Positions 34,411 through 42,382 of a DNA stretch of 64,000 bases are shown one piece after another. The position numbers and the translations under genes are program-made. The DNA is taken from the NCBI GenBank assembly GCA_028726625.1, contig JAQYPT010000092.1, positions 28,129-92,128 on the forward strand, in the 5' to 3' direction. How positions within the stretch are numbered: position 1 is the stretch's first letter; each line of letters opens with the position of its first letter. Under the pieces are notes generated by a model, which was not told where the DNA came from, did no database searches, and worked only from the letters and a program-made list of their open reading frames with translations. The stretch is from Prevotellaceae bacterium. GTDB lineage: Bacteria > Bacteroidota > Bacteroidia > Bacteroidales > Bacteroidaceae.

Positions 34411-34469
34411 CGATAAGATGATGGTATGATGTATGGTCGTGATTTCTCACGCTCCAATTAAATATAAAT

Positions 34470-34508
34470 GGCCTGGAGGGTTGTGATGGTATCACGCTCC
34501 TCCAGGCC
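34470..34508 (-). terminator. Terminator hairpin of the alpha-galactosidase gene
   Basis: The outer stem GGCCTGGAGG/CCTCCAGGCC and inner GTGAT/ATCAC form a tall hairpin. On the minus strand it is followed by ATTTATATTTAATT. Confidence 0.75.
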
Positions 34509-34536
34509 ATCGTGTTGTTGTATAAAGGCCTAACTA

Positions 34537-36756
34537 TCAGTATCTCACCTTGATGTATTTCACGCCGTGAGTGGGCACAAAGTAATTAGTATCGGTGGTA
34601 GACAAGTCTTTCTGCTGCCACAGATCACGAACGGACTGCAACTGCCGAATGCCCAGTTGGCCGAAATATTTGGAAAGATTCACGCGCGCATCCTCGCTTC
34701 CTACGTTGAAGATACCGATGGCATGACAGCCGTCGGCCAGTGGACGTTGCCATATTTGGATATCACCGTCTAGCACGTCGCGCTTGGCCTGCTTGCCCAG
34801 TGCGTCTTGGTTGATGGCGTTTACCTCGTTGTTACACAACAAACCGAAGGTGAAGTCGTCCATCTGACTGAGGTCTCCGCCCATAAGCATGTTGGCAGCC
34901 AGCAGGGTCCAGAGCGAGATGTGCGTGTACTGCTCGTCGGGTGTCAGGCGTGTGTCGTGGAGTTTTGGACCCCATCCCACCTTACCTACAACAAGCATGT
35001 CGGGGTCGTTCCAATGACCTGGCCCGGCATAGGGATAGAGTTCGGCCTGACGTACGAATCCGATGTAGTACAACGACTGCCATGTATCGGTGATATCGCC
35101 CGTGGTTCTCCACGAATTGGCATCAACCGCATGGCCCCATTTCCACACGTCGGCCATGCCGTATTGACATAAACTGTAGAAAATGTCGCGTGGCTGTGCG
35201 CGTAAGTATTCCTGCATTTTCAGGTAAGGGCGCACGTATGCGGCAACGGAAAGGTCGCCATCGGCATCAAACTTGCGGCTGTAACCACACCAATCGTATT
35301 TCAGGTAGTCAACACCCCACTCGTTGTAGGTCTTCGCATCCTGCTCCTCATGGTCGAGCGAGCCAAGGTAATGCCCGCATGTAAGGTCGCCTGGCGAGGA
35401 ATAGATGCCAAAGCGCAGTCCGTTGTCGTGCAGCCAGTCGCCCAGTCCTTTCATGTTCGGGAACTTCTCGTTCACGGCAATGGTGCCGTCGGCATTGCGC
35501 TGTTCGGCCTCCCAGGCATCGTCCACGTTGATGTAATTATAGCCATAGTCTGCCAATCCACGGTCGATGAGCGCCTTGGCAGATGCCATCACTTTCTCTT
35601 GTGACACGCTGGTGCCCCAGCAGTTCCAACTGTTCCAACCCATAGGCGGTGTCAAGGCAATCTGATGACCAACGTGGATACTGAAGTCTTTCTCATCTTT
35701 TCCCTTGCTGTTTTCGGCAATCAAGGTGAGCTTGTATTCGCCCCTCTCTTTCAAACTGCCGCTGATGACCCCGTTTTCGGCGTTGACAGAGAGCCCGGCT
35801 GGCAGGTTCTTCACGCTGAACTTCATGGGTCTGTCGCCAGAAGCAGGGATGCGGAAGATTACTGGAGAACCCGGGCGCACACCCATCACCGCTGCACTGT
35901 TGATGCGAGGGGTGGCTGGTGCGATGGGCGTAAGAATGTATTTGGGCGCATAGTGGCGTGTGATGCTCTTTTTGCTTTTGGCATCTGTGTAAACACACTG
36001 GATGCGAACATAATTGTGGGGGTTATAAAAAACGGCGATGGCCGACTGCCCATTGGGTTTCAGGGAGAGCTTGCGTTGTTGCTGACTCAACACCTTGCCA
36101 GTCTCGGGGTTCACCATGTTGATTTGAAGGGATCCTTTTTGTGCAAACTTGAAGATGTTCTTGAATTGAATCTTGCACACGTCTTTGCCTTTCACCCGGG
36201 TCTCGCCGAAGGTGATTTTGAGTCCATCCACTTTGTTGGGAACGCTCAGCTTTGGGGCACGGAAGTACATGCCGCCGTCTCCTCCGCCATTATAAACGCG
36301 CACGGCAATGACGTTTTCTTGTCCCCATTTCACGGCTTTGTGCTTGGCGGAGATGCTATATTCGCGCTCAATGTCGAACGCTTCCTTGTATCCTTGTGGC
36401 GAATCGGGCAGGCTTCCCGTGCCACCGATGCGCACACCATTGAAGAACGCTTCATCGGCATCATCAATCTTGCCCAGGTAGATATTGATGGTTTGTTTTA
36501 AATCAGAGTTGTCCAGCATCGATTGGGGCAAGATAAATTTGAAGCGATACCATCCGTAGGTATTCGTCTTGGTGGGTCCTTGCTCTCCCCACTTCATGGT
36601 AGTTTTGAGGGTGTTCCAGCTGCTGTCGTCGAAATCGGCATTTTTCCATTCGGGATTGTCGCCCATCTTAAACTTCGCTTTGTCAAAAGTAAGTACTTGC
36701 GCATAGGTCATACTGGTTATGAAAAGCAGCAGTATGGCTAAGATTTCTTTTCTCAT
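34537..36756 (-). CDS. Alpha-galactosidase, GH27 family, with N-terminal binding domain
   Basis: The 739-residue exported enzyme (signal peptide LAILLLFITSMTYA) starts with a beta-sandwich, carbohydrate-binding-like domain (WKNADFDDSSWNTLKTTMKW, residues about 35-180). An Ig-like or Big segment follows (about 285-360), then the GH27 barrel (about 365-640) with TPPMGWNSWNCWG, NVDDAWEAEQRNADG, the nucleophile Asp in YLKYDWCGYS and the acid/base in WRTTGDITDTW. The beta C-terminal domain ends in GVKYIKVRY. It should release alpha-linked galactose from plant or host glycans. Promoter TATCTTTG at 36796-36803 (minus strand). Confidence 0.94.
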   Translation of the reverse strand: MRKEILAILLLFITSMTYAQVLTFDKAKFKMGDNPEWKNADFDDSSWNTLKTTMKWGEQGPTKTNTYGWYRFKFILPQSMLDNSDLKQTINIYLGKIDDADEAFFNGVRIGGTGSLPDSPQGYKEAFDIEREYSISAKHKAVKWGQENVIAVRVYNGGGDGGMYFRAPKLSVPNKVDGLKITFGETRVKGKDVCKIQFKNIFKFAQKGSLQINMVNPETGKVLSQQQRKLSLKPNGQSAIAVFYNPHNYVRIQCVYTDAKSKKSITRHYAPKYILTPIAPATPRINSAAVMGVRPGSPVIFRIPASGDRPMKFSVKNLPAGLSVNAENGVISGSLKERGEYKLTLIAENSKGKDEKDFSIHVGHQIALTPPMGWNSWNCWGTSVSQEKVMASAKALIDRGLADYGYNYINVDDAWEAEQRNADGTIAVNEKFPNMKGLGDWLHDNGLRFGIYSSPGDLTCGHYLGSLDHEEQDAKTYNEWGVDYLKYDWCGYSRKFDADGDLSVAAYVRPYLKMQEYLRAQPRDIFYSLCQYGMADVWKWGHAVDANSWRTTGDITDTWQSLYYIGFVRQAELYPYAGPGHWNDPDMLVVGKVGWGPKLHDTRLTPDEQYTHISLWTLLAANMLMGGDLSQMDDFTFGLLCNNEVNAINQDALGKQAKRDVLDGDIQIWQRPLADGCHAIGIFNVGSEDARVNLSKYFGQLGIRQLQSVRDLWQQKDLSTTDTNYFVPTHGVKYIKVRY

Positions 36757-37052
36757 GTAAAATATTGTTTTTGGTTATTACATTTGGTTTTGTTGCAAAG
36801 ATAAGGCTTTCAAGATAAACTCATGCCCCGAAAAAGAAGAAAAAAGAGAAATAAAGGCGTGTTTTTTCGTTCTTTTCTATTTATTTTCATACCTTTGCGA
36901 AGTTTTGGGATGGGAAGGTGAATGACCTAAACGATACAGGGAGATGTCGGTAGGACATCTCGAATGAACAGAAAAGTAGCCTGAAAGAAAATCCCAAATT
37001 GGATGAAATATTAGATGATAGACAAGACAATAAGTATTATTTATTTTTTTAG
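36757..37052. promoter_or_regulatory. Divergent promoters and structured leader of pnp
   Basis: Minus-strand TATCTTTG (36796-36803) serves the alpha-galactosidase gene. Plus-strand TACCTTTG (36890-36897) serves pnp, giving a leader of about 150 nt. In the leader TTTGGGAT (36904-36911) can pair with ATCCCAAA (36991-36998). This closes a domain that contains AGGT/ACCT and a GAGATGTC/GACATCTC hairpin (36941-36961). The last 50 nt before the ATG are AT-rich. Confidence 0.65.
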
Positions 37053-39389
37053 ATGAACGTAATTACGAAAACAGTTCAATTGCCTGATGGCAGAACCATC
37101 AGCATTGAAACCGGGAAAGTTGCAAAACAGGCCGATGGCTCAGCGGTAGTTCGCTTGGGTAACACGGTGCTTCTCGCAACTGTTTGTGCAGCAAAGGATG
37201 CAGTTCCCGGAACAGATTTTATGCCTTTGCAAGTTGATTATCGCGAGCAGTACAGTGCCGCAGGTCGTTTCCCAGGTGGATTCACCAAGCGCGAAGGCAA
37301 GCCAAGTGATAATGAAATCTTAACTTCTCGATTGGTGGATCGTGCGCTTCGTCCGCTTTTCCCGTCCAATTATCACGCCGAAGTGTATGTGCAAATCATG
37401 CTTCTTTCTGCCGATGGCGTAGATCAGCCCGATGCTTTGGCAGGGTTGGCAGCATCAGCAGCCATGGCATGTTCAGATATTCCTTTCGATTTCTATATCA
37501 GTGAGGTTCGTGTGGCACGCATTAACGGCGAATATGTCATCAACCCAACCTTCGAACAGATGAAACAAGCCGACATGGACTTGATGGTAGGTGCCACCAA
37601 GGACAACATCATGATGGTAGAAGGCGAAATGAAAGAAGTGTCTGAGCTTGACCTGATTAATGCTTTGAAGGCTGCACACGAGGCCATCAAGCCTATGTGC
37701 GTCGTTCAAGATGAGCTGAACAAGGAGTTGGGTAAGGATGTGAAGCGCGAGTATGATCACGAGGTGAACGATGAAGACTTGCGTGAAAAGATGAACAACG
37801 AGCTGTATCAGCCCGTGTATGACATCACCAAACAGGCTCTTCCTAAGCAGGAACGTCACGACGCTTTCGATAAAGTACTCACCGATTTCTTGGAAGAATA
37901 CGATGCTGCTCACGCTGCCGATCTGACCGAAGAGGAACTGGAGGAGAAGCATGCAGAGGCTACACGTTACTATGATGACGTGTTGAAGAATGCCATGCGC
38001 CGTTGTGTTTTGGACGAAGGTAAGCGTTTGGACGGTCGTAAGACCGATGAGATTCGTCCTATCTGGTGCGAAGTTAGTCCGCTGCCAATGCCTCACGGAA
38101 GTGCAATCTTTACGCGTGGCGAAACGCAGTCGTTATCAACTTGTACGTTAGGAACCAAACTTGACGAGAAAATGGTAGACGATGTCTTGGACAAAAGCTA
38201 TCAACGTTTCTTGTTGCATTACAACTTCCCTCCATTCTCTACAGGTGAAGCCAAGGCTCAACGTGGCGTAGGTCGCCGCGAAATAGGCCATGGACACTTG
38301 GCATGGCGAGGCTTAAAGGGTCAATTACCTGATGACTTCCCCTACACAGTACGCTTGGTAAGCCAGATATTGGAAAGCAATGGATCGTCTTCCATGGCCA
38401 CTGTTTGTGCCGGTACGCTGGCCTTGATGGATGCAGGTGTACCCATGAAGAAGCCTGTTAGCGGCATTGCCATGGGCTTAATCAAGAATCCTGGCGAAGA
38501 TAAATACGCCGTTTTGAGCGATATCCTTGGCGATGAGGACCACTTGGGCGACATGGATTTCAAGACAACAGGTACGCGCGACGGATTGACCGCTACGCAG
38601 ATGGACATCAAGTGCGATGGCTTGAGCTTTGAAATCTTGGAGAAAGCTCTGTTGCAAGCAAAGGCAGGACGCGAACATATCTTGAACAAAATGCTCGAAA
38701 CAATAGCTGAACCTCGCCCAGAGATGAAGCCTCAGGTGCCACGCATCGAAGCATTAGAAATACCAAAAGAGTTTATTGGAGCCGTCATCGGTCCTGGTGG
38801 AAAGATTATCCAGCAGATGCAGGAAGACACAGGGGCCATCATTACGATTGATGAGGTTGACAATGTGGGTAAAATACAAGTGAGTGCGCCCAACAAGGAG
38901 TCTATCGATGCGGCCATTAACAAAATCAAATCCATCGTTGCCATCCCTGAAGTAGGCGAGATATACGAAGGAACGGTACGCTCTATCATGCCATACGGCT
39001 GCTTTGTAGAGATACTTCCGGGCAAAGATGGCTTGTTGCATATCTCTGAAATAGATTGGAAACGCCTTGAAACGGTAGAGGATGCCGGCATTCATGAGGG
39101 TGACAAGATTAGGGTGAAGTTGTTGGAAATCGATCCAAAGACTGGCAAATACAAGCTCTCTCGCCGTGTGTTGTTAGAAAAACCCGAAGGCTATGTAGAG
39201 CGCGAACGTCGTCCTCGCCGCGAGAATGGTGGTGAGCGTCGCCCACGTCGCGATGACAATCGTGAGGAACGTCGTCATTATGAGAATGGTGATCGTCAAC
39301 CTCGTCGCTTTGAACATCGCAATGAAGGCTCTGATCGTGCTTACAACAACGAGTCCAACGAGTTGAATGATACGTTTGATGCAGAGTAA
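37053..39389 (+). CDS. pnp: Polynucleotide phosphorylase
   Basis: PNPase degrades RNA from the 3' end using phosphate. The 778-residue protein has the usual order: RNase PH domain 1 (residues about 5-145), a helical linker, RNase PH domain 2 (about 340-560; [15 protein letters not shown] and the catalytic Asp region [13 protein letters not shown]), a KH domain ([17 protein letters not shown], about 580) and an S1 domain ([17 protein letters not shown], about 650). The C-terminal about 75 residues are a low-complexity Arg/Asn/Glu-rich tail ([17 protein letters not shown]), as in many Bacteroidota PNPases. rpsO is not adjacent. The promoter and folded leader suggest control at the mRNA level. 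Confidence 0.98.
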   Translation: MNVITKTVQLPDGRTISIETGKVAKQADGSAVVRLGNTVLLATVCAAKDAVPGTDFMPLQVDYREQYSAAGRFPGGFTKREGKPSDNEILTSRLVDRALRPLFPSNYHAEVYVQIMLLSADGVDQPDALAGLAASAAMACSDIPFDFYISEVRVARINGEYVINPTFEQMKQADMDLMVGATKDNIMMVEGEMKEVSELDLINALKAAHEAIKPMCVVQDELNKELGKDVKREYDHEVNDEDLREKMNNELYQPVYDITKQALPKQERHDAFDKVLTDFLEEYDAAHAADLTEEELEEKHAEATRYYDDVLKNAMRRCVLDEGKRLDGRKTDEIRPIWCEVSPLPMPHGSAIFTRGETQSLSTCTLGTKLDEKMVDDVLDKSYQRFLLHYNFPPFSTGEAKAQRGVGRREIGHGHLAWRGLKGQLPDDFPYTVRLVSQILESNGSSSMATVCAGTLALMDAGVPMKKPVSGIAMGLIKNPGEDKYAVLSDILGDEDHLGDMDFKTTGTRDGLTATQMDIKCDGLSFEILEKALLQAKAGREHILNKMLETIAEPRPEMKPQVPRIEALEIPKEFIGAVIGPGGKIIQQMQEDTGAIITIDEVDNVGKIQVSAPNKESIDAAINKIKSIVAIPEVGEIYEGTVRSIMPYGCFVEILPGKDGLLHISEIDWKRLETVEDAGIHEGDKIRVKLLEIDPKTGKYKLSRRVLLEKPEGYVERERRPRRENGGERRPRRDDNREERRHYENGDRQPRRFEHRNEGSDRAYNNESNELNDTFDAE

Positions 39390-39458
39390 AAAACACACTT
39401 TGGTCGTGCGCATCAAGCATTGATAATTGATGGTTCCAACGATTTGGGACGCATAAAT

Positions 39459-39495
39459 AAGGGGTGAATGGCAAGCATGCTATTCACCCCTTTTT
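39459..39495 (+). terminator. Intrinsic terminator of pnp
   Basis: GGGGTGAAT pairs with ATTCACCCC around a GC-containing loop, followed by five T. Confidence 0.88.
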
Positions 39496-39533
39496 AGCTT
39501 TATAGGGCCGAATGGACGTTGACAAGGTGAGGT

Positions 39534-40745
39534 TTACTTGATTCGTTCGTTTTGTAAGAAGTCTTCGTAATGGTCTTGATAGCCATTGAAAACATTGATG
39601 TCTACATCCCCTTTGATTCCATTTACTCGCCCATCAGGACTCAATTGCCATATCACCAGGTGAACATCTGGCTTGTATTCGCCATAACGAGCTATCCATA
39701 CGTTGTAGTTTTCCATGAGGTCGGGTGCCTCGGGCAAATACTTGTTCACAAACGTTTGACTGATGTATAATATCGGTTTCACGCCCACACGCCTCTCTAC
39801 TGCTTGAAGCCACGCTCTCACTTCGGTGAACAAGGCCTTGGTACCCCCCATCCTTTTAATTTGACAGGGGAAGGGTTCAACGTCAAGAACGGGTGGAAAA
39901 TCGCCTTTTTCAAAGCGAGTGTGCCGTATAAAATAGGCTGCTTGCGCCTTACCACTGGATAAAGTGGAGAAGAAATGATAGGCTCCGCAATGGATACCGT
40001 GCCTCTTTGCCGCCCGATAGTCGCTCATGAAGTACCTGTTCCGGATGGTCGTTCCTTCGGTTGACTTGATGTAACAAAACGAAATGGGATAGCTCACGGT
40101 GCCTCGTATGCGTTTCTTACTGATAGTACCGAGGTGCGTGATGCGCAGTTTATTCCAATGAATGGGGTAGTGTTTCTTGCCAATTTCGTGCTGATGTCTG
40201 GAGATGTCGATACCATAGATGCGCTGGTCGGTATAAACAAGTCGTTCACCCAAGTACCTGTCGGCTTTCCATTCGCCCAAACGAAGCTTCTTGGAAGACG
40301 ACGAAAAGCCGAATCCCCAGTGCTGATTATCCTGCCAATAGCCATGGTAATAAGTGCCGTCGTGCGATTGATAAGTGCCTGCACCCTCAGCCAAGCCTTT
40401 TTGATTCAGTTGCCCATGATAGGTTCCGTCAGCGTCGGTACGTGTTCCATGCATCAACGTGTCGGCCTTCCATTCGCCCACGATGCGCCGTCCATGTGCA
40501 TCGTAACTCACACCCATTCCCTCCCGCTTGCCCGCTTTCCACTGGCCCGCGTACACGATGCTATTTTTATACCGCATTTCACCGTAGCCTTCGTATGCGC
40601 CATTCGCCACCGAACCCCTGTATGTGTAATCTCCATGGCGCACCAATTCTTGTTCGTCTGGCTGAATCTTACAGCTAAAAAGCAACAGCGTTAATGTCGC
40701 CACCATGACGTGAACCCATTTCAAAGAGAGTAGATGGCGTTTCAT
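39534..40745 (-). CDS. GH25 lysozyme-like lipoprotein with MORN repeats
   Basis: The 403-residue protein has a lipoprotein signal (VATLTLLLFSC, Cys at about residue 25). Residues about 40-170 hold five to six MORN-type repeats (GAYEGYGEMRYKN, YAGQWKAGKREGMGVSY, YHGYWQDNQHWGFGF). Residues about 175-395 form a GH25 muramidase domain with GIDISRHQ, FCYIKSTEGTTI, GAYHFFS and the catalytic pair in FPPVLDVEPFP. It would cleave peptidoglycan from the outer-membrane or periplasmic side; MORN repeats probably bind lipid or protein. It overlaps the upstream gene by 4 bp, so the two form a coupled pair. Confidence 0.88.
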   Translation of the reverse strand: MKRHLLSLKWVHVMVATLTLLLFSCKIQPDEQELVRHGDYTYRGSVANGAYEGYGEMRYKNSIVYAGQWKAGKREGMGVSYDAHGRRIVGEWKADTLMHGTRTDADGTYHGQLNQKGLAEGAGTYQSHDGTYYHGYWQDNQHWGFGFSSSSKKLRLGEWKADRYLGERLVYTDQRIYGIDISRHQHEIGKKHYPIHWNKLRITHLGTISKKRIRGTVSYPISFCYIKSTEGTTIRNRYFMSDYRAAKRHGIHCGAYHFFSTLSSGKAQAAYFIRHTRFEKGDFPPVLDVEPFPCQIKRMGGTKALFTEVRAWLQAVERRVGVKPILYISQTFVNKYLPEAPDLMENYNVWIARYGEYKPDVHLVIWQLSPDGRVNGIKGDVDINVFNGYQDHYEDFLQNERIK

Positions 40746-41752
40746 GGTTGCTTCTCCTTTCTCAAAAGGTCGCGCAGTTGGCTCCGCGTGATGACTTCGT
40801 TCCCTTTGGTGATACCGATGAAATAACCGCGTGTGCTAAAGACAGGCGACCCGTCACCGCCCAACACCGCCGGCAAATCGTGCCGGTTATCATGAAGTGT
40901 TGTTGGGATGATACTGCACGAAGCATCGCTGCTGGCCAGCTCCTTCACACCAAGTCCGCCGTAGCCCACAGCAAGTGCTGCGCCATGCGCCTTGCCATTT
41001 ACAAAGAAGATGGACAGCGGAGCCACGCCCGTGGGCATCTTTCGTTCAACCGTTTGCAGCAAGACCGTTAGGCACTGCTTGGAAGAGCCGACCTCACGCA
41101 TGCGTACCTGCTGGCATTCACCATTCGGAAGGCGGTAGTAAGTGGTATAAACCGCCTTGCGTATCAGCTGCGGACGGTCGGCTTTCCGCACCGTATCAAA
41201 CAACTGTGCAAGCCTTATGCAATGAGCTTTTTCATCTTCTTTTTCATAAGCGTATGCCGCCACCGTGTTATATCCCTCGTCATGAACTTCATGAATGCGC
41301 AGGTAGTAATTCAGTTCTTTCAGCTGAGCACGCAGCTGACGTATTTTTTTCTCGTTTCTCTCTTTTTCATTTTCAATCAGTTTCCGTGCGTCTTGCCGAT
41401 TAATCTCGTCTGGCTTTTCCATGACGGTAATCATTCTTCCTCGGCATGAAGGAATGAAAAAGCAGCTGTTCACCCACACGCCTGTCGAATAAGTGGTGCG
41501 CACGCATGAGTCTTGTTGCAAGGAGGGACGCATCAAGGCGGTGTCGGCGGCGATGTCGGCAAAATAGAGTATCGTCTTTCCTTTGCACACCATTTCGTAC
41601 CACGACTGACATGCGACAATAGCCACCGAGCGCTTCATCCGTCGTGCAGATGAAGGCCAAAAGCTCCATGTCACCCATGCGATGATGGCAGATAGCAGGA
41701 TGACCCATGTCATGAGCTTCAAACGGGGGTTGTGGTGATGTCTTTGTTTCAT
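40742..41752 (-). CDS. Membrane-anchored trypsin-like-fold protein, unknown function
   Basis: From the ATG ending at 41752 the protein has 336 residues. A single membrane anchor (LMTWVILLSAIIAWVTW) lies near the N-terminus. A charged coiled coil (ARKLIENEKERNEKKIRQLR) follows near residue 130. The C-terminal region looks like a trypsin-like protease fold, with PAVLGGDGSPVFSTRGYFIG resembling the GDSGGP serine loop; a catalytic His and Asp are not obvious to me. The promoter TAACTTTG (41759-41766, minus strand) ends 6 bp before this ATG, which decides the start and suggests a leaderless mRNA. It is translationally coupled to the lysozyme-like gene (4-bp overlap). Confidence 0.72.
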   Translation of the reverse strand: MKQRHHHNPRLKLMTWVILLSAIIAWVTWSFWPSSARRMKRSVAIVACQSWYEMVCKGKTILYFADIAADTALMRPSLQQDSCVRTTYSTGVWVNSCFFIPSCRGRMITVMEKPDEINRQDARKLIENEKERNEKKIRQLRAQLKELNYYLRIHEVHDEGYNTVAAYAYEKEDEKAHCIRLAQLFDTVRKADRPQLIRKAVYTTYYRLPNGECQQVRMREVGSSKQCLTVLLQTVERKMPTGVAPLSIFFVNGKAHGAALAVGYGGLGVKELASSDASCSIIPTTLHDNRHDLPAVLGGDGSPVFSTRGYFIGITKGNEVITRSQLRDLLRKEKQP

Positions 41753-42382
41753 GCCATGCAAAGTTAGTTCAAAAACCAGATAACGCAAAATGTTGTTTGT
41801 TTAATTATCAGGATGCTTTTTTCTGTGATGCATCACGCCAGAACCAGATGGTTGGTGGAATAACATGAAATGTTAGGTTTTTTGCTCGTTTTATGCACCT
41901 AAAACGGCTCTTCAAAACTGTACATCTAGAAAAAATCAATAGGCAACGAGGATGCAAAATGGAGATGATTTGGCAAGAAAAATGAATTTTTACGCCAAAA
42001 ATAACGCGTTTGCTCTACTGTAACCATGCTTTTGGCGAGCAATTTACATGCTCTTGTCGCTTAAAAGCATGCTTATTACCCTTTAAAAGCAATGCTTTTG
42101 TTCGAAAAACGCATGGCGCATGGGAGTTGATTGCTGATAATTAACCGTAATAAAAAGATTATCAGCAAGATAAGAAACTCGCTCGTGCTTGGCGTATTTG
42201 CGCCCAAGAGCAAGGCTGTTTACAAATACGCCAAGGAGAGAAGGGTGTCGTGTCAAGAATATTCGCATTGCTCAATCTACGCTGTTTCCAGTCAGTCAGC
42301 AGACCATATTTACCTATTTTTAGGTATTGGGTGGGAATTTTATTGTTCCTAACTTTGCACCTCGAAAAAAATATGATTATAA
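41753..42382. other. Divergent intergenic region with composite element copy 2
   Basis: The left edge carries the minus-strand promoter TAACTTTG (41759-41766). The right edge carries the plus-strand TAACTTTG (42350-42357, with ATTG 20 bp upstream) for the TonB receptor. Between them lies the reverse-oriented composite element 41890-42234. No gene is seen. Confidence 0.7.
41890..42234 (-). repeat. Composite intergenic element, copy 2
   Basis: Read on the minus strand. Hairpin 1 has a perfect 12-bp stem TTGGCGTATTTG/CAAATACGCCAA (42189-42200 and 42223-42234). Hairpin 2 has a perfect 11-bp stem TTGCTGATAAT/ATTATCAGCAA (42131-42168). Seven 22-bp-period units follow at 41970-42123 (cores like CAAAAGCATTGCTTTTA). 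The box GCCTATTGATTTTTTCTAGA is at 41935-41954 and CCGTTTTA at 41900-41907. This is the copy with the best stems. Confidence 0.8.

Noticed and set aside
36900..37052. Known riboswitch in the pnp leader
   Set aside because: I compared it by eye with cobalamin, TPP and SAM motifs and found no conserved core; only generic stems are supported.
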